Assembly (NCBI RefSeq): GCF_900113285.1
Contig: NZ_FOOT01000002.1
Location: 868,001 to 932,000, forward strand
Length of the DNA stretch: 64,000 nt
DNA from: Pontibacter chinhatensis
Lineage (GTDB): Bacteria; Bacteroidota; Bacteroidia; Cytophagales; Hymenobacteraceae
Direction of reading: 5' to 3'
This document shows, one piece after another, positions 37,409-46,891 of this stretch (positions are counted from its first letter, which is position 1; each line of letters opens with the position of its first letter). The position numbers and the translations under genes were made by a program. The notes under the pieces were generated by a model, which did not search any database, was not told the DNA's origin, and saw nothing but the letters and a program-made list of their open reading frames with translations.

Positions 37409-38542
37409 CTATTCCTCGCTCTTTGGCTTCAGTACGTAGGTGGCTGAGATGGGGAAGTGGTCGGAAAGCCCCATCTCGTAGTGCGTTTGGAAATTGTAAG
37501 CCTCCAGGCCCTGGCTGTAAAACTGGTTATCGATGCGCAGGAACGGGATCAGGCCGTTGTACGTGGCGCCCACGCCATTGCCAGCCTTTTCGTGGGAGTT
37601 CTGCAAAGCCTTTGCCAGCTCGTTGTAAGTATAGCTGAAGGGGATGTCGTTAAAGTCGCCGCACACAATGGCCGGATAAGGCGAGGCCTGCACATGCTCC
37701 AGCAGCTCCTGCACCTGCGCTGCCCGTGAGATGAAGCCACTCCGCAGGCGGCGCGCCAGGTTGCGGCTCTCCTTCTTAAAGCTCTCCTCGTTGCCGATGG
37801 CGGAATAAGTGTTCTCAATATCCTCCGCCTTAATGCTCATCGACTGCAGGTGCACGGCATACACCCTAACGGTATCGCCGTTCACGTTGATGTCAGCCCA
37901 GGCAGCTCGATTGGCACTGCGCTGGTGTGTATTGTCAAAGCGGATGGTGCCCCCCTCCACAATGGGGTACTTCGAGAAAATCACGATGCCTAAATCTGCC
38001 TTGACGCGATCCCCTACCGAGGTAGAGGCGAACTTATACCTGCCGTAACGCTCGCCGATGCGCTTGAAGTTGTTATACTCGATGGAGTTGACGCGGCTGT
38101 AGAACTCCTGCAGGCAAAACACATCGGCCGGGTGCTGGGCCACCCAATCTATCATGTCGGTGGATACCTGCGGCACGCCCTTCACAATCTTGTCGTAGGC
38201 GTTAAACACGTGCACGTTAAAGCTCATCACCTGCAGCGTCTTGGCGCCCTCGGGCACGTCCTTACCAAAGTTAATGGCCACCAGGCGGGCATAGTAATTC
38301 CAGCCAAGTATAAAGGCCGACAGCGGCAGCACCAGCAGCCAGGAGCGGCGCAGCACCCAGTAGATCAGGAACAGGAAGTTGAGCACCAGCGCCCCCGGGA
38401 GCGAAAAAGCCACAAAGCCGGCCGGCCAAAACGTGCTGGGCGGCACCTGCAGGCACAGCACACCCACCAGCATCCAGAGCACGACGAGGGTGTTAAGGGT
38501 GAGCCATACCCGCCTGCGTATATTTTTAAATGTTCCCGCCAC
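37409..38542 (-). CDS. Endonuclease/exonuclease/phosphatase family protein with membrane anchor
   Basis: This 377-residue protein has two or three N-terminal membrane helices and a large EEP-fold domain. The motifs are in order: SFNVHVFN, the catalytic Glu in FCLQEFYS, VYAVHLQSMS, GDFNDIPFS and the closing SDHFPISA with the catalytic His. EEP proteins include phosphodiesterases for nucleic acids, phospholipids and inositol phosphates; the membrane anchor suggests an extracytoplasmic substrate. It points away from rimP. Confidence 0.88.
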   Translation of the reverse strand: MAGTFKNIRRRVWLTLNTLVVLWMLVGVLCLQVPPSTFWPAGFVAFSLPGALVLNFLFLIYWVLRRSWLLVLPLSAFILGWNYYARLVAINFGKDVPEGAKTLQVMSFNVHVFNAYDKIVKGVPQVSTDMIDWVAQHPADVFCLQEFYSRVNSIEYNNFKRIGERYGRYKFASTSVGDRVKADLGIVIFSKYPIVEGGTIRFDNTHQRSANRAAWADINVNGDTVRVYAVHLQSMSIKAEDIENTYSAIGNEESFKKESRNLARRLRSGFISRAAQVQELLEHVQASPYPAIVCGDFNDIPFSYTYNELAKALQNSHEKAGNGVGATYNGLIPFLRIDNQFYSQGLEAYNFQTHYEMGLSDHFPISATYVLKPKSEE

Positions 38543-38666
38543 AAGAGCAAACTTACAAATTCTGCGATTATGTATTCCTAGCCGCCCAACAGAATATCTG
38601 TATACTGTGCTAAACGGCCGCGACTGCCCTACCTACATGCCGGTACTCAGGACACAAGCATGAGCT

Positions 38667-38761
38667 CTGCCGCGCGCTTTCAGCCTGCGGGAGCCCTGCT
38701 TATACTTTCGCCAGCCGGAAGCGGGCCTCATGCAAAGCCATGAACTGGAAGCGCGCGGCAG
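38667..38761. repeat. Near-perfect 17-bp inverted repeat with 61-base loop
   Basis: CTGCCGCGCGCTTTCAG at 38667-38683 and CTGGAAGCGCGCGGCAG at 38745-38761 are complementary with one mismatch. It is GC-rich and stable if transcribed. Confidence 0.8.
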
Positions 38762-38944
38762 GAAACCCCTGAGCACGGCCCAAAACTATACTTCTTCAGC
38801 AAGCGAACTAAAAGCGTACCTGCAAGTGTTTTGCAAGAAGGTCAGGTCTACGGCACATGCCGGGTACCGGATGCCAACACCAACCCTTATTGCCCCTGAT
38901 GCGCGGCAATAATTTGCCTGGGAGATATCATCCCTACATAATTT

Positions 38945-38976
38945 GTTGTGTATATAATGAATTTGTAGTAAATTTG
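38945..38976 (+). promoter_or_regulatory. Predicted promoter of rimP-nusA-infB
   Basis: GTTG at 38945-38948, a 20-base spacer and TAAATTTG at 38969-38976 fit the Bacteroidota consensus in a strongly AT-rich context. Transcription would start around 38983. Confidence 0.6.
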
Positions 38977-38997
38977 CAGTAATATTTCCAAGGAGCT

Positions 38998-39020
38998 GAG
39001 GGGACACGAAGTCCCCTTCT
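38998..39020 (+). promoter_or_regulatory. Leader hairpin before rimP
   Basis: GAGGGGAC (38998-39005), loop ACGAA, GTCCCCTT (39011-39018) then CTTTATTTCTT: a short terminator-like hairpin about 20 bases before the rimP start and about 15 bases into the predicted transcript. It may act as an attenuator. Confidence 0.5.
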
Positions 39021-39040
39021 TTATTTCTTAACCGTTTGCA

Positions 39041-39514
39041 ATGGCACTTACCGCAAAGAACATAAGAGAGATGGCCGAGGCGAGCCTGCCGGAGGGCGAC
39101 CTGTTTATCGTTGACGTGGCGGTGTCGGACTCCCCGGCCCGGCCGAAGATCACGGTGCTGGCCGACGGCGAGCAGGGTATTACCATCGATCAGTGCGCCA
39201 CCATCAGCCGCCGCATCAACGCCAAAATAGCCGAGGCCTATGGCGAGGAGCTGGCCTATGTGCTGGAGGTAAGCTCGCCTGGCGTGGATTTCCCGCTCAC
39301 GCAGCCGCAGCAGTTTAAGCGCAACACGGGCCGTAGCCTGAAGGTGAAGCTGCAGGACGGAACCGAGAAAACCGGCAAGCTGGAGGAAGTAACCGACACC
39401 GGGCTTAACCTGATGGAGGAAGTAAAACAAAAAGGAAAAAAGGTAACGTATGTGCCTGTACAGATACCCTTCGGGGACATTGTAAAAGCAAATGTTGTAA
39501 TCTCATTTAAATGA
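39041..39514 (+). CDS. rimP: Ribosome maturation factor RimP
   Basis: RimP assists assembly of the 30S ribosomal subunit. The 157-residue protein shows the N-terminal alpha-beta domain with IDQCATISRRINAKI and YVLEVSSPGVDFPL, followed by a C-terminal SH3-like barrel. It opens the conserved rimP-nusA-infB operon; nusA starts 7 bases after the stop. Confidence 0.95.
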   Translation: MALTAKNIREMAEASLPEGDLFIVDVAVSDSPARPKITVLADGEQGITIDQCATISRRINAKIAEAYGEELAYVLEVSSPGVDFPLTQPQQFKRNTGRSLKVKLQDGTEKTGKLEEVTDTGLNLMEEVKQKGKKVTYVPVQIPFGDIVKANVVISFK

Positions 39515-39521
39515 TAAGATA

Positions 39522-40775
39522 ATGAACAGTTCAGTCCTGATCGAGTCGTTCGCCGAATTTGCGAAATTCAAGAACATAGACCGCCCGACCATGATGCGCA
39601 TCCTGGAAGATGTATTTCGCACCATGATCCGCAAGAAGTGGGGCACCGATGAGAACTTCGACATCATCCTCAACGTGGAGAAGGGAGACCTGGAGATCTG
39701 GCGCAACCGCGAGATCGTGGACGACAACTCCGAGGATATCTGGGACCACGATAAAATTGCCTTGTCGGATGCACGCAAGATTGAGCCGGACTTTGAAGTA
39801 GGCGAGGAAGTATCGGAGGAGGTGAAGCTGGAGGACTTTGGCCGCCGCGCCGTGCTGACTGCCCGCCAGACGCTGATCCAGCGTATCAAGGACATGGAGA
39901 AGGAACTGCTCTTCCAGAAGTATAAGGACCTGGTAGGTGAGATCATCTCCGGCGAAGTATACCAGGTGTGGAACCGCGAGGTGCTGCTGCTGGACCAGGA
40001 GGAGAACGAACTGCTTATCCCTAAAATGGAGCAGATCCCGAAAGACCGTTACCGCAAAGGCGACGTAGTAAGAGCCGTGGTGCAGCGCGTGGAGATCGTG
40101 AACGGAAACCCGAAAATCATTCTTTCGCGTACCTCTCCTACCTTCCTGGAGCGCCTGTTCGAGAACGAGGTTCCGGAGATTTTCGATGGCCTGATCGCCA
40201 TTAAGAAAATCGTACGTGAGCCAGGCGAGCGCGCCAAGGTAGCCGTAGAGTCGTTTGACGACCGCATTGACCCGGTAGGTGCCTGCGTGGGCATGAAGGG
40301 CTCCCGTATTCACAGCATCGTGCGCGAGCTGGAGAACGAGAACATCGACGTGATCAACTACACAGAGAACCTGGAGCTATACATTCAGCGTGCCCTTAGC
40401 CCGGCTAAGATCAGCAGCATGAAGATCGACGAGGAGAACAGACGCGTATCTGTGTTCCTGAAGCCAGACCAGGTATCCCTGGCTATCGGCAAGGGCGGTC
40501 AGAACATCAAGCTGGCCAGCCGCCTGGTGGACATGGAGATCGACGTGTTCCGTGAGTCGGAGACTTACGAGGAGGATATCAGCCTGGAGGAATTCTCTGA
40601 CGAGATTGAGGATTGGGTGATTGCAGAACTCCGTCGCATTGGCTTAGACACCGCGAAGAGTGTGCTGGCCATCACGAAGGAGGACCTGCTGCGCCGCACT
40701 GAGCTGGAGGAAGAAACCATCGACGATGTGCTCTCCATCCTCCGCGAAGAGTTGGAAGAAGAAGACAATCAATAG
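39522..40775 (+). CDS. nusA: Transcription termination/antitermination factor NusA
   Basis: NusA binds RNA polymerase and nascent RNA and affects pausing, termination and antitermination. Domains in order: N-terminal polymerase-binding region (1-130), S1 domain (about 135-205), KH domains (about 235-345, with GACVGMKGSRIHSIVREL and SLAIGKGGQNIKLASRL). An acidic C-terminal helical region follows (VIAELRRIGLDTAKSV). The 417-residue length fits Bacteroidota. Because NusA can influence hairpin-dependent termination, the leader hairpin upstream of rimP may be part of a feedback loop; this is inference. Confidence 0.96.
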   Translation: MNSSVLIESFAEFAKFKNIDRPTMMRILEDVFRTMIRKKWGTDENFDIILNVEKGDLEIWRNREIVDDNSEDIWDHDKIALSDARKIEPDFEVGEEVSEEVKLEDFGRRAVLTARQTLIQRIKDMEKELLFQKYKDLVGEIISGEVYQVWNREVLLLDQEENELLIPKMEQIPKDRYRKGDVVRAVVQRVEIVNGNPKIILSRTSPTFLERLFENEVPEIFDGLIAIKKIVREPGERAKVAVESFDDRIDPVGACVGMKGSRIHSIVRELENENIDVINYTENLELYIQRALSPAKISSMKIDEENRRVSVFLKPDQVSLAIGKGGQNIKLASRLVDMEIDVFRESETYEEDISLEEFSDEIEDWVIAELRRIGLDTAKSVLAITKEDLLRRTELEEETIDDVLSILREELEEEDNQ

Positions 40776-40896
40776 TTGTGAGTTGTGCTCCGTTGCGCTA
40801 ATTTTGAAACATACTTGGCCCGGGGCACATCTTATACCTTAGAAATAAGGCAACTATACTTTAAATACGAATAACTTAGACAGCATATAGAACAAA

Positions 40897-43800
40897 ATGG
40901 CAGAAGAAAAAACAAGGAGGCTTAAACAGGTTGCGACTACTTTAAACATTGGTACATCCACCATTGTGGATTACCTCTCTGCTAAAGGATTTGAGGTGGA
41001 AAACAAGCCTACCACCAAAATCACGGCAGAGCAGTTCGGTATGCTGGCTAAGGAGTTTGCTGCGTCCATGCAAGAGAAGCTGGAAGCAGAGGAAATCCAT
41101 ATTGGCAAAAAGCCGCAAACGAACCAGGTTGTTGAGTCGGAGCCTGCCCACGAGCCGAAGAAGCCAAGCGAGCCGGAGCAGGAGATCCTGATCAAGAACG
41201 CTAAAATGCCAGAGGCACCGGCAGCCCCTAAACAGGAGGAACCTGCTGCAGAACCTGCATCTAAACTTCCGGGTATAAAGGTGCTCGGCAAGATAGACCT
41301 GGATGCCAAGGGCAGACCTATACCAAAGCAACCAGAGCCAAAACCAGAGGCACCAAAGGCGGAGGAAAAACCAGCCCCTGTTCCAGTGCCGGAGGCACCT
41401 AAGGCTGAGGCGCCAGCCCAGCCAGTAGAAGAAGCCCCGAAACCGGAAGCCCCTGCTAAACAGCAGGAGCCAGTAGCCCCTGCCGCACCGGCCGCTGCTG
41501 CCCCTGAGGTGCCTGCCAAGCCTCAGCCAGAAGCGCCTGCGCCGCAGCCTGAGCCAGTTGCCGAAAAGCCGGCAGCCCCGGCGCCGGCGCCAGCACCTAA
41601 AGAGCCCGTAGCAGAGAAGGCGCCACAGCAACCGGCCGCACCTGCAGAGGCTAACAAAGGCACAGAAACAAAAGAAGATATAGAAACGATTACAGCAAAA
41701 GCAGACCAGTTAAAGGGTCTAACTGTACTTGGCAAGATTGAACTGCCAGTAGAGTCGCGCAGAAAAGGCGCCAAGCCTGTTGCCTCTTCCGATGACCGCA
41801 AGGGCAAGAAGAAGAAGCGCAAGCGCATTATGGTGGCTACCGAGGGTGGCCAGCAACCCGCAGCGGGGCAAGGTCAACACGGACCAGGACAGGGCCCGAA
41901 CCGCCCTATTCAGCCTGCGCAGCAGCATGGTGGCCGACCAGACCACCGTGGCCCGCGCCCAGGAGGCCCTGGCAAGCCAGGCGGCAGGGGCAAGCCTGTC
42001 AGACCTGAGAAAACGGAGGTTTCCGATAAAGAAATCCAGGAGCAGATTAAAGCCACTCTTGCCAAACTGAGCGGTGGCAGAGGCCCAGGCGGAAACCGCG
42101 CCAAGTATCGCCGTGAGAAGCGTTCGGCCATTGCCGATGCCACGGAAGAGCGCCGTATGCAGGAGCAGGCGGAGTCCAAGACGCTGCGCGTAACCGAGTT
42201 CGTGTCAGCCAACGACCTGGCTGCCCTGATGGATGTGAGCGTAAACGACGTTATCAAGGTGTGTATGCAGCTGGGTATGTTCGTTTCGATTAACCAGCGT
42301 CTGGATGCGGAAGCGATTACCATCATTGCTGATGAGTTTGGCTACTCTGTAGAATTTATCACTACCGAGGAAGAGCAGGCCCTGGAGGAAATGGCGGAAG
42401 AAAACGAGGAGGATCTGGAAGAGCGTGCGCCAATCGTGACTATCATGGGTCACGTTGACCACGGTAAAACCTCCTTGCTTGACTACATCCGTAACGCGAA
42501 CGTAACAGCTGGCGAAGCCGGCGGTATCACACAGCACATCGGTGCCTACAAGGTGAAAACCGAGAGTGGTAAAACCGTTACGTTCCTCGATACACCTGGT
42601 CACGAAGCCTTTACCGCGATGCGTGCCCGTGGTGCCAAGATTACGGATGTTGTTATTATTGTGGTAGCTGCCGACGACTCGGTGATGCCGCAGACAAAAG
42701 AAGCGATAAACCACGCGCAGGCGGCCGGCGTGCCGATTATTATTGCGCTGAACAAAATTGATAAGCCTACTGCCAACCCGGACAAAGTTCGTGAGGAGCT
42801 TGCCCAACTGAACATTCTGGTGGAAGAGTGGGGTGGTAAGTACCAGTCGCAGGAAGTATCCGCGAAAACTGGTTTAGGTATTCCAGACCTGTTGGAGAAA
42901 GTATTGCTGGAGGCTGAATTACTGGAGCTGAAGGCTAACCCGGACCGCCAGGCAGTAGGTACCGTAATCGAGGCCTCTCTTGACAAAGGTCGTGGTTACG
43001 TAGCTACGATGCTGGTGCAAACTGGAACGCTGCGAATAGGCGATGTGGTTCTGGCCGGCTCCCACTACGGTAGGGTGAAGGCGATGACTGACCACCGTGG
43101 CCGCAAAATGAAGGAGGCCGGCCCATCTACGCCGGTGCAGTTGCTAGGTCTGGACGGTGCGCCGCAGGCCGGTGACAAGTTCCTGGTGATGGACTCCGAG
43201 CGTGAGGCCCGCGAAATTGCCTCTAACCGTTCTCAGGTTCAGCGCGAGCAAAGCCTGCGTACCCGTAAGCACATCACGCTGGATGAGATTGGTCGTCGAC
43301 TGGCCATCGGTACCTTTAAGGAACTGAACGTAATCGTGAAAGGTGACGTGGACGGCTCGGTAGAGGCCCTTTCGGACTCCTTGCTGAAGCTTTCTACGAA
43401 CGAGGTGCAGGTAAACATCATCGGCAAAGGGGTGGGTGCCATCTCCGAGTCTGACGTGCTGCTTGCCTCGGCTTCGGATGCTATCATCATCGGCTTCCAG
43501 GTTCGTCCTTCGGCCAACGCCCGCAGGCTGGCAGAGCAGGAGCAAATTGACGTGCGCCTGTACTCTATCATCTACGACGCGATTAACGAGGTGAAGGATG
43601 CCATGGAAGGTATGCTTGCCCCTACCCTGAAGGAGGAAATCACTGGTAACGTAGAGGTACGTGAGGTGTTCCGCATCAGCAAGGTGGGTACTATCGCCGG
43701 CTGTATGGTGACAGACGGAACCATTCAGCGTAACGCGAAGGTGCGCCTGGTACGCGACGGCATCGTAGTACACGATGGCGAGATACTGGCCCTGAAGCGC

Positions 43801-43929
43801 TTCAAAGACGACGTGGCTGAGGTAAGACAAGGCTACGAGTGCGGTATCAGCCTGAGAGGATACAACGACATTCAGGTGGGTGACGTGATTGAAGCCTACG
43901 TGGAGAAAGAAGTGAAGCGTACGCTGTAA
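40897..43929 (+). CDS. infB: Translation initiation factor IF-2
   Basis: IF-2 is the GTPase that places fMet-tRNA on the small ribosomal subunit. The N-terminus is short IF2_N-like (1-60), then about 200 residues of low-complexity Pro/Ala/Glu/Lys, a Gly/Arg/Pro-rich patch, a second IF2_N, and the G domain from about residue 515. The G motifs are [20 protein letters not shown] and SAKTG. Domains II-IV follow to residue 1010. The long disordered N-terminus is typical of Bacteroidota. A 121-base gap separates it from nusA, so it may have its own promoter. A strong terminator follows. Confidence 0.97.
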   Translation: MAEEKTRRLKQVATTLNIGTSTIVDYLSAKGFEVENKPTTKITAEQFGMLAKEFAASMQEKLEAEEIHIGKKPQTNQVVESEPAHEPKKPSEPEQEILIKNAKMPEAPAAPKQEEPAAEPASKLPGIKVLGKIDLDAKGRPIPKQPEPKPEAPKAEEKPAPVPVPEAPKAEAPAQPVEEAPKPEAPAKQQEPVAPAAPAAAAPEVPAKPQPEAPAPQPEPVAEKPAAPAPAPAPKEPVAEKAPQQPAAPAEANKGTETKEDIETITAKADQLKGLTVLGKIELPVESRRKGAKPVASSDDRKGKKKKRKRIMVATEGGQQPAAGQGQHGPGQGPNRPIQPAQQHGGRPDHRGPRPGGPGKPGGRGKPVRPEKTEVSDKEIQEQIKATLAKLSGGRGPGGNRAKYRREKRSAIADATEERRMQEQAESKTLRVTEFVSANDLAALMDVSVNDVIKVCMQLGMFVSINQRLDAEAITIIADEFGYSVEFITTEEEQALEEMAEENEEDLEERAPIVTIMGHVDHGKTSLLDYIRNANVTAGEAGGITQHIGAYKVKTESGKTVTFLDTPGHEAFTAMRARGAKITDVVIIVVAADDSVMPQTKEAINHAQAAGVPIIIALNKIDKPTANPDKVREELAQLNILVEEWGGKYQSQEVSAKTGLGIPDLLEKVLLEAELLELKANPDRQAVGTVIEASLDKGRGYVATMLVQTGTLRIGDVVLAGSHYGRVKAMTDHRGRKMKEAGPSTPVQLLGLDGAPQAGDKFLVMDSEREAREIASNRSQVQREQSLRTRKHITLDEIGRRLAIGTFKELNVIVKGDVDGSVEALSDSLLKLSTNEVQVNIIGKGVGAISESDVLLASASDAIIIGFQVRPSANARRLAEQEQIDVRLYSIIYDAINEVKDAMEGMLAPTLKEEITGNVEVREVFRISKVGTIAGCMVTDGTIQRNAKVRLVRDGIVVHDGEILALKRFKDDVAEVRQGYECGISLRGYNDIQVGDVIEAYVEKEVKRTL

Positions 43930-43952
43930 GTATAGCAGCGTTTTTAAGCATA

Positions 43953-43992
43953 AAAACAGCCCCGGCAACCTGATGGTAGCCGGGGCTGTTTT
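43953..43992 (+). terminator. Intrinsic terminator after infB
   Basis: A perfect 14-bp stem (AAAACAGCCCCGGC at 43953-43966, GCCGGGGCTGTTTT at 43979-43992) with a 12-base loop. Confidence 0.93.
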
Positions 43993-44103
43993 GCTTTTAG
44001 GCCAAAGTACAGAACTCATCCATACTCTACAACTTTCCCTAAAAGAAGTATCGCTATTGCAATGACGTGCACTGCCGGAAAAGTGCCTGTTAGGATACGC
44101 AGC

Positions 44104-44371
44104 AAGTATAAAAGTATGAGTGGAAGTATAAAGTATAACAAGGCAGTTGATGGTATAGCTGAACTTTATACTTTATGGAGCAAGAGATGTGAGTTATACT
44201 TCCCCAGCATTTGCAACTTTCTACCCTCACTGCAGGAAACACCTTATTATACTTTGCAGGGGTAGCTGGTTGTATACTTTACAGGGTTAGAACGAAGAGT
44301 TCTAAAGTAGAGCAATCAGCGTTAAATGAGAAAGGGCCGCCCTGTGAGGCAGCCCTTTTATACTTATACTT
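44104..44371. repeat. Cluster of nine AAGTATA/TATACTT motifs in the gap before a small exported-protein gene
   Basis: In the 462-base gap after infB the heptamer occurs at 44104, 44124 and 44131 (AAGTATA) and at 44167, 44195, 44248, 44273, 44359 and 44365 (TATACTT). The first three face one way and the remaining six the other. A weak hairpin AAAGGGC/GCCCTTT at 44331-44358 may terminate the minus-strand gene at 44392. Nothing else is seen in the gap. Confidence 0.85.
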
Positions 44372-44391
44372 GCTGTGTACCTTTTACGGTA

Positions 44392-44742
44392 TTAATTGCT
44401 TGGTCCTTTCAACAAGCCCATGCGCTTGAGCCTGTTTCTGTCCTGCTTGCGCTTTTTCATCATCTTGTCTTCTTTCTTCAAGATGGCCTTCATGCGCTTG
44501 CTGTTGGCGATTTTTCGCTTCGCAAAGCTTGAGCGGGTGTCGGTTTCGTAGGTATTGTAGCGTGTATCCAGGCCACTGGCGCGGCGGCCAACGGCATCCG
44601 TGGAGGCACCCTTGGTTTCGGCCTTGGCAGTACCCCAATATTCGTCTTTCCCGCTGTCACTGCTCAGGGATGATTGCGCTTTGGACTCCGACGCGAAAAG
44701 TACAAATCCAAGGATAAACAGCAAAGGGATTAGTTTCTTCAT
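44392..44742 (-). CDS. Small exported basic protein, unknown function
   Basis: This 116-residue protein has a signal peptide ending SKAQ. The mature chain is very polar, with a Ser/Asp/Gly-rich start and a strongly basic end (KKEDKMMKKRKQDRNRLKR). I do not recognise a family. Its basic tail may bind nucleic acid or polyanionic surface polymers; this is only a guess. It has the same direction as the DUF3078 gene and lies 92 bases beyond it. Confidence 0.7.
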   Translation of the reverse strand: MKKLIPLLFILGFVLFASESKAQSSLSSDSGKDEYWGTAKAETKGASTDAVGRRASGLDTRYNTYETDTRSSFAKRKIANSKRMKAILKKEDKMMKKRKQDRNRLKRMGLLKGPSN

Positions 44743-44834
44743 AACAGCTTGCTAATGTTCTGTGTATACAACGTAAACACTGCCTAAAAGTATACAATTT
44801 CAGTTAAACGTATAGCTGTAAAAGAAAATTCCGT

Positions 44835-45902
44835 TTATTTAAATTTGTAGGAGATGCCAATGCCCAGCGTCTGCTTTAGCTGAAGGCGCGGGCCGCGGCC
44901 GTCAACTTTATCATCGCCATCGCGGTCCACGTCTATTTTTGTGTCGTCGTCATAGATGATGTGTGCAAACAAGCTTGCCGACACGACCTTGTTGACCTTA
45001 AAGTTCACCAAGTTCTCCCAGTTCACATCCACATTCTCCGGAGAGCGCAGATAGTTGGAGAACATATCCAGCTTGGACTGCAGTGTGATGTTCTTGAAGA
45101 TCTCGTTCTTGTAACGCACGTTTACGTAACCACCAAACTCCCTTCGGATGCGCTTTCCGGTGCCGGGGATGATGTTGCCCTCGGCATCTTTCCGGGCAGG
45201 CTCCACGCCAAACATGCCCTTGTCGGCCAGGCGCTGCTCCTTTACCACGGTCATCTTGCCTGTAAACGGCGAAATAAACACCGATAGCTTGTCGTTTGGC
45301 TTGTAGTCCATACCCAAAGAGGCCAGTATGGATGCCGGCGAGAAAAAGCCCGACCGCAGCGTGTCGCGCGTAATGGTATAGGTGGGCGTGAGCTGCGTTT
45401 TGATGTTCAGCTGCCCGGTATAAAACCAGCGCTTAGAGGCGCGGAAGCCATACTTTAGGTTAAGCTCCATGCGGTCATCGCTCTTCTGCACGCGCTTGCC
45501 CTCCAGTTTCACCAGGCCGTAGGTTAGGTCCACGGAGTTGTTCCAGGTGTGCTTGCCCTGTACGTAGTTGGCATACAGGTTGGCGTTGCCCAGCACAGAC
45601 ACCGTGTTCTGGCCGCCCGCCGCCCAGTTGGAAAGGCTCACCTGGCTGAAGTTGACAGTGCCAATCCCGCCAAAGTCCCAGATGTTAGGCTCCGTTGGCG
45701 CCACGACAGGCACTACCGCGATGGGATATTTGGGGACGGCAGGTATAACAAAAGGTACCTTATCGGCAGGAGGAAGTATAAATGCAGGGCGCCTCGGGGC
45801 CAGCGGCACCATCTCCCCCCTCTGCGCTACAGCGCCTAGGGAAAGTACTGAAAGTATAAGGGTAAAAATAACTGTGAAAGGGCGGCGAGAAGAAAAAAGC
45901 AT
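44835..45902 (-). CDS. DUF3078 outer-membrane protein
   Basis: This is an exported beta-rich protein of about 355 residues. A signal peptide ends near GAVAQ, then a Pro-rich stretch, and the hallmark of DUF3078 follows: NFSQVSLSNWAAGGQNTVS near residue 85. Many amphipathic strands follow and the last residues GIGISYKFK resemble an outer-membrane barrel end. Function unknown. The start at 45902 is preferred because it directly precedes the signal peptide. Confidence 0.85.
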   Translation of the reverse strand: MLFSSRRPFTVIFTLILSVLSLGAVAQRGEMVPLAPRRPAFILPPADKVPFVIPAVPKYPIAVVPVVAPTEPNIWDFGGIGTVNFSQVSLSNWAAGGQNTVSVLGNANLYANYVQGKHTWNNSVDLTYGLVKLEGKRVQKSDDRMELNLKYGFRASKRWFYTGQLNIKTQLTPTYTITRDTLRSGFFSPASILASLGMDYKPNDKLSVFISPFTGKMTVVKEQRLADKGMFGVEPARKDAEGNIIPGTGKRIRREFGGYVNVRYKNEIFKNITLQSKLDMFSNYLRSPENVDVNWENLVNFKVNKVVSASLFAHIIYDDDTKIDVDRDGDDKVDGRGPRLQLKQTLGIGISYKFK

Positions 45903-46074
45903 GATGAAAAATACACTGAGATTGCAAAACAACAGGAGCTGCAGCACCGCGCACGGTTACATGGCTAAAGCGCGCTCCGACGGACATCCAGGGACACGGC
46001 TGTTCCCAATTGAACTAAATCCTTATATTTGTGGCAAAGAAAAAAGATTCTGTTAAGAATTGAAAACTACACTT

Positions 46075-46857
46075 ATGGCAATATACGAAAACCTACTGCT
46101 AGACCAGCAAAACGGCATACTCTTCATCACCATAAACCGCGCCGACAAAATGAACGCGCTCAACATCGAGACTATCCGGGAAATCCGGAACGCGATGCAG
46201 CAGGTGTATGACGATGCCAGCATTAAAGGAGCCATTATAACAGGAGCCGGACCCAAAGCGTTCGTGGCTGGCGCCGATATAACCGAAATTGCTGAGCTGA
46301 GCGAGGTGACGGCCCGAAGCTTTGCCGAGCGCGGGCAGGAGGTTTTTGCCATGATAGAGCGCAGCAACAAACCCGTGATTGCCGCTGTAAACGGCTTTGC
46401 CCTGGGGGGCGGCTGCGAGCTGGCCATGGCCTGCCACATCCGTGTGGCCGCCGAAAATGCGCGATTCGGGCAACCGGAAGTAAACCTGGGCCTGATACCG
46501 GGCTACGGCGGCACCCAGCGCCTGACCCAGCTGATAGGCAAAGGCAAGGCCATGGAGCTGATGATGACCGCAGACATGATTAACGCGCAGGAGGCACTGC
46601 AGCTTGGCCTGGTAAACCACGTAGTGCCACAGGAGCAGCTGATGGCCAAGTGCGCCGAGATTATGGAGAAGATTATGAGCAAGGCGCCGCTGGCTGTTGG
46701 TTTGGTGATAGAGTGCGTAAACGCCGTGTTCAACAACGACGAGGATGGCTACCAGACAGAGGCCAACGCCTTTGCACGCTGCTGCACCTCCGAGGATTTT
46801 GTGGAAGGCACCAGCGCCTTTATAGAGAAGCGCAAAGCCAACTTCACCGGAAACTAA
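46075..46857 (+). CDS. Enoyl-CoA hydratase family protein
   Basis: This 260-residue crotonase-fold enzyme probably adds water to trans-2-enoyl-CoA. The oxyanion-hole segments are KAFVAGADI and NGFALGGGCELAMACHI, and the catalytic Glu positions are in the latter region and in PEVNLGLIPGYGG. Fatty-acid oxidation or butanoate metabolism are the likely pathways. A TATATTTG box at 46024-46031 may be its -7 element. Start ATG 46075 is preferred over a TTG at 46060. Confidence 0.92.
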   Translation: MAIYENLLLDQQNGILFITINRADKMNALNIETIREIRNAMQQVYDDASIKGAIITGAGPKAFVAGADITEIAELSEVTARSFAERGQEVFAMIERSNKPVIAAVNGFALGGGCELAMACHIRVAAENARFGQPEVNLGLIPGYGGTQRLTQLIGKGKAMELMMTADMINAQEALQLGLVNHVVPQEQLMAKCAEIMEKIMSKAPLAVGLVIECVNAVFNNDEDGYQTEANAFARCCTSEDFVEGTSAFIEKRKANFTGN

Positions 46858-46891
46858 GTATAAGCCCCTACCCGGCCCCGAAACAGATAGC

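Larger units (their letters stand above)
38543..39040. other. 498-base divergent gap upstream of rimP
   Basis: This contains a near-perfect inverted repeat (38667-38683 with 38745-38761), two TATACTT motifs, an AT-rich promoter region and a leader hairpin before rimP. The weak frame 38730-38912 shows no family likeness and is not called. Confidence 0.6.

Noticed and set aside
40942..41631. Long minus-strand frame opposite infB, rich in Arg, Leu and Trp
   Set aside because: It mirrors the low-complexity Pro/Ala/Glu codons of IF-2 and has no family likeness or start signal.
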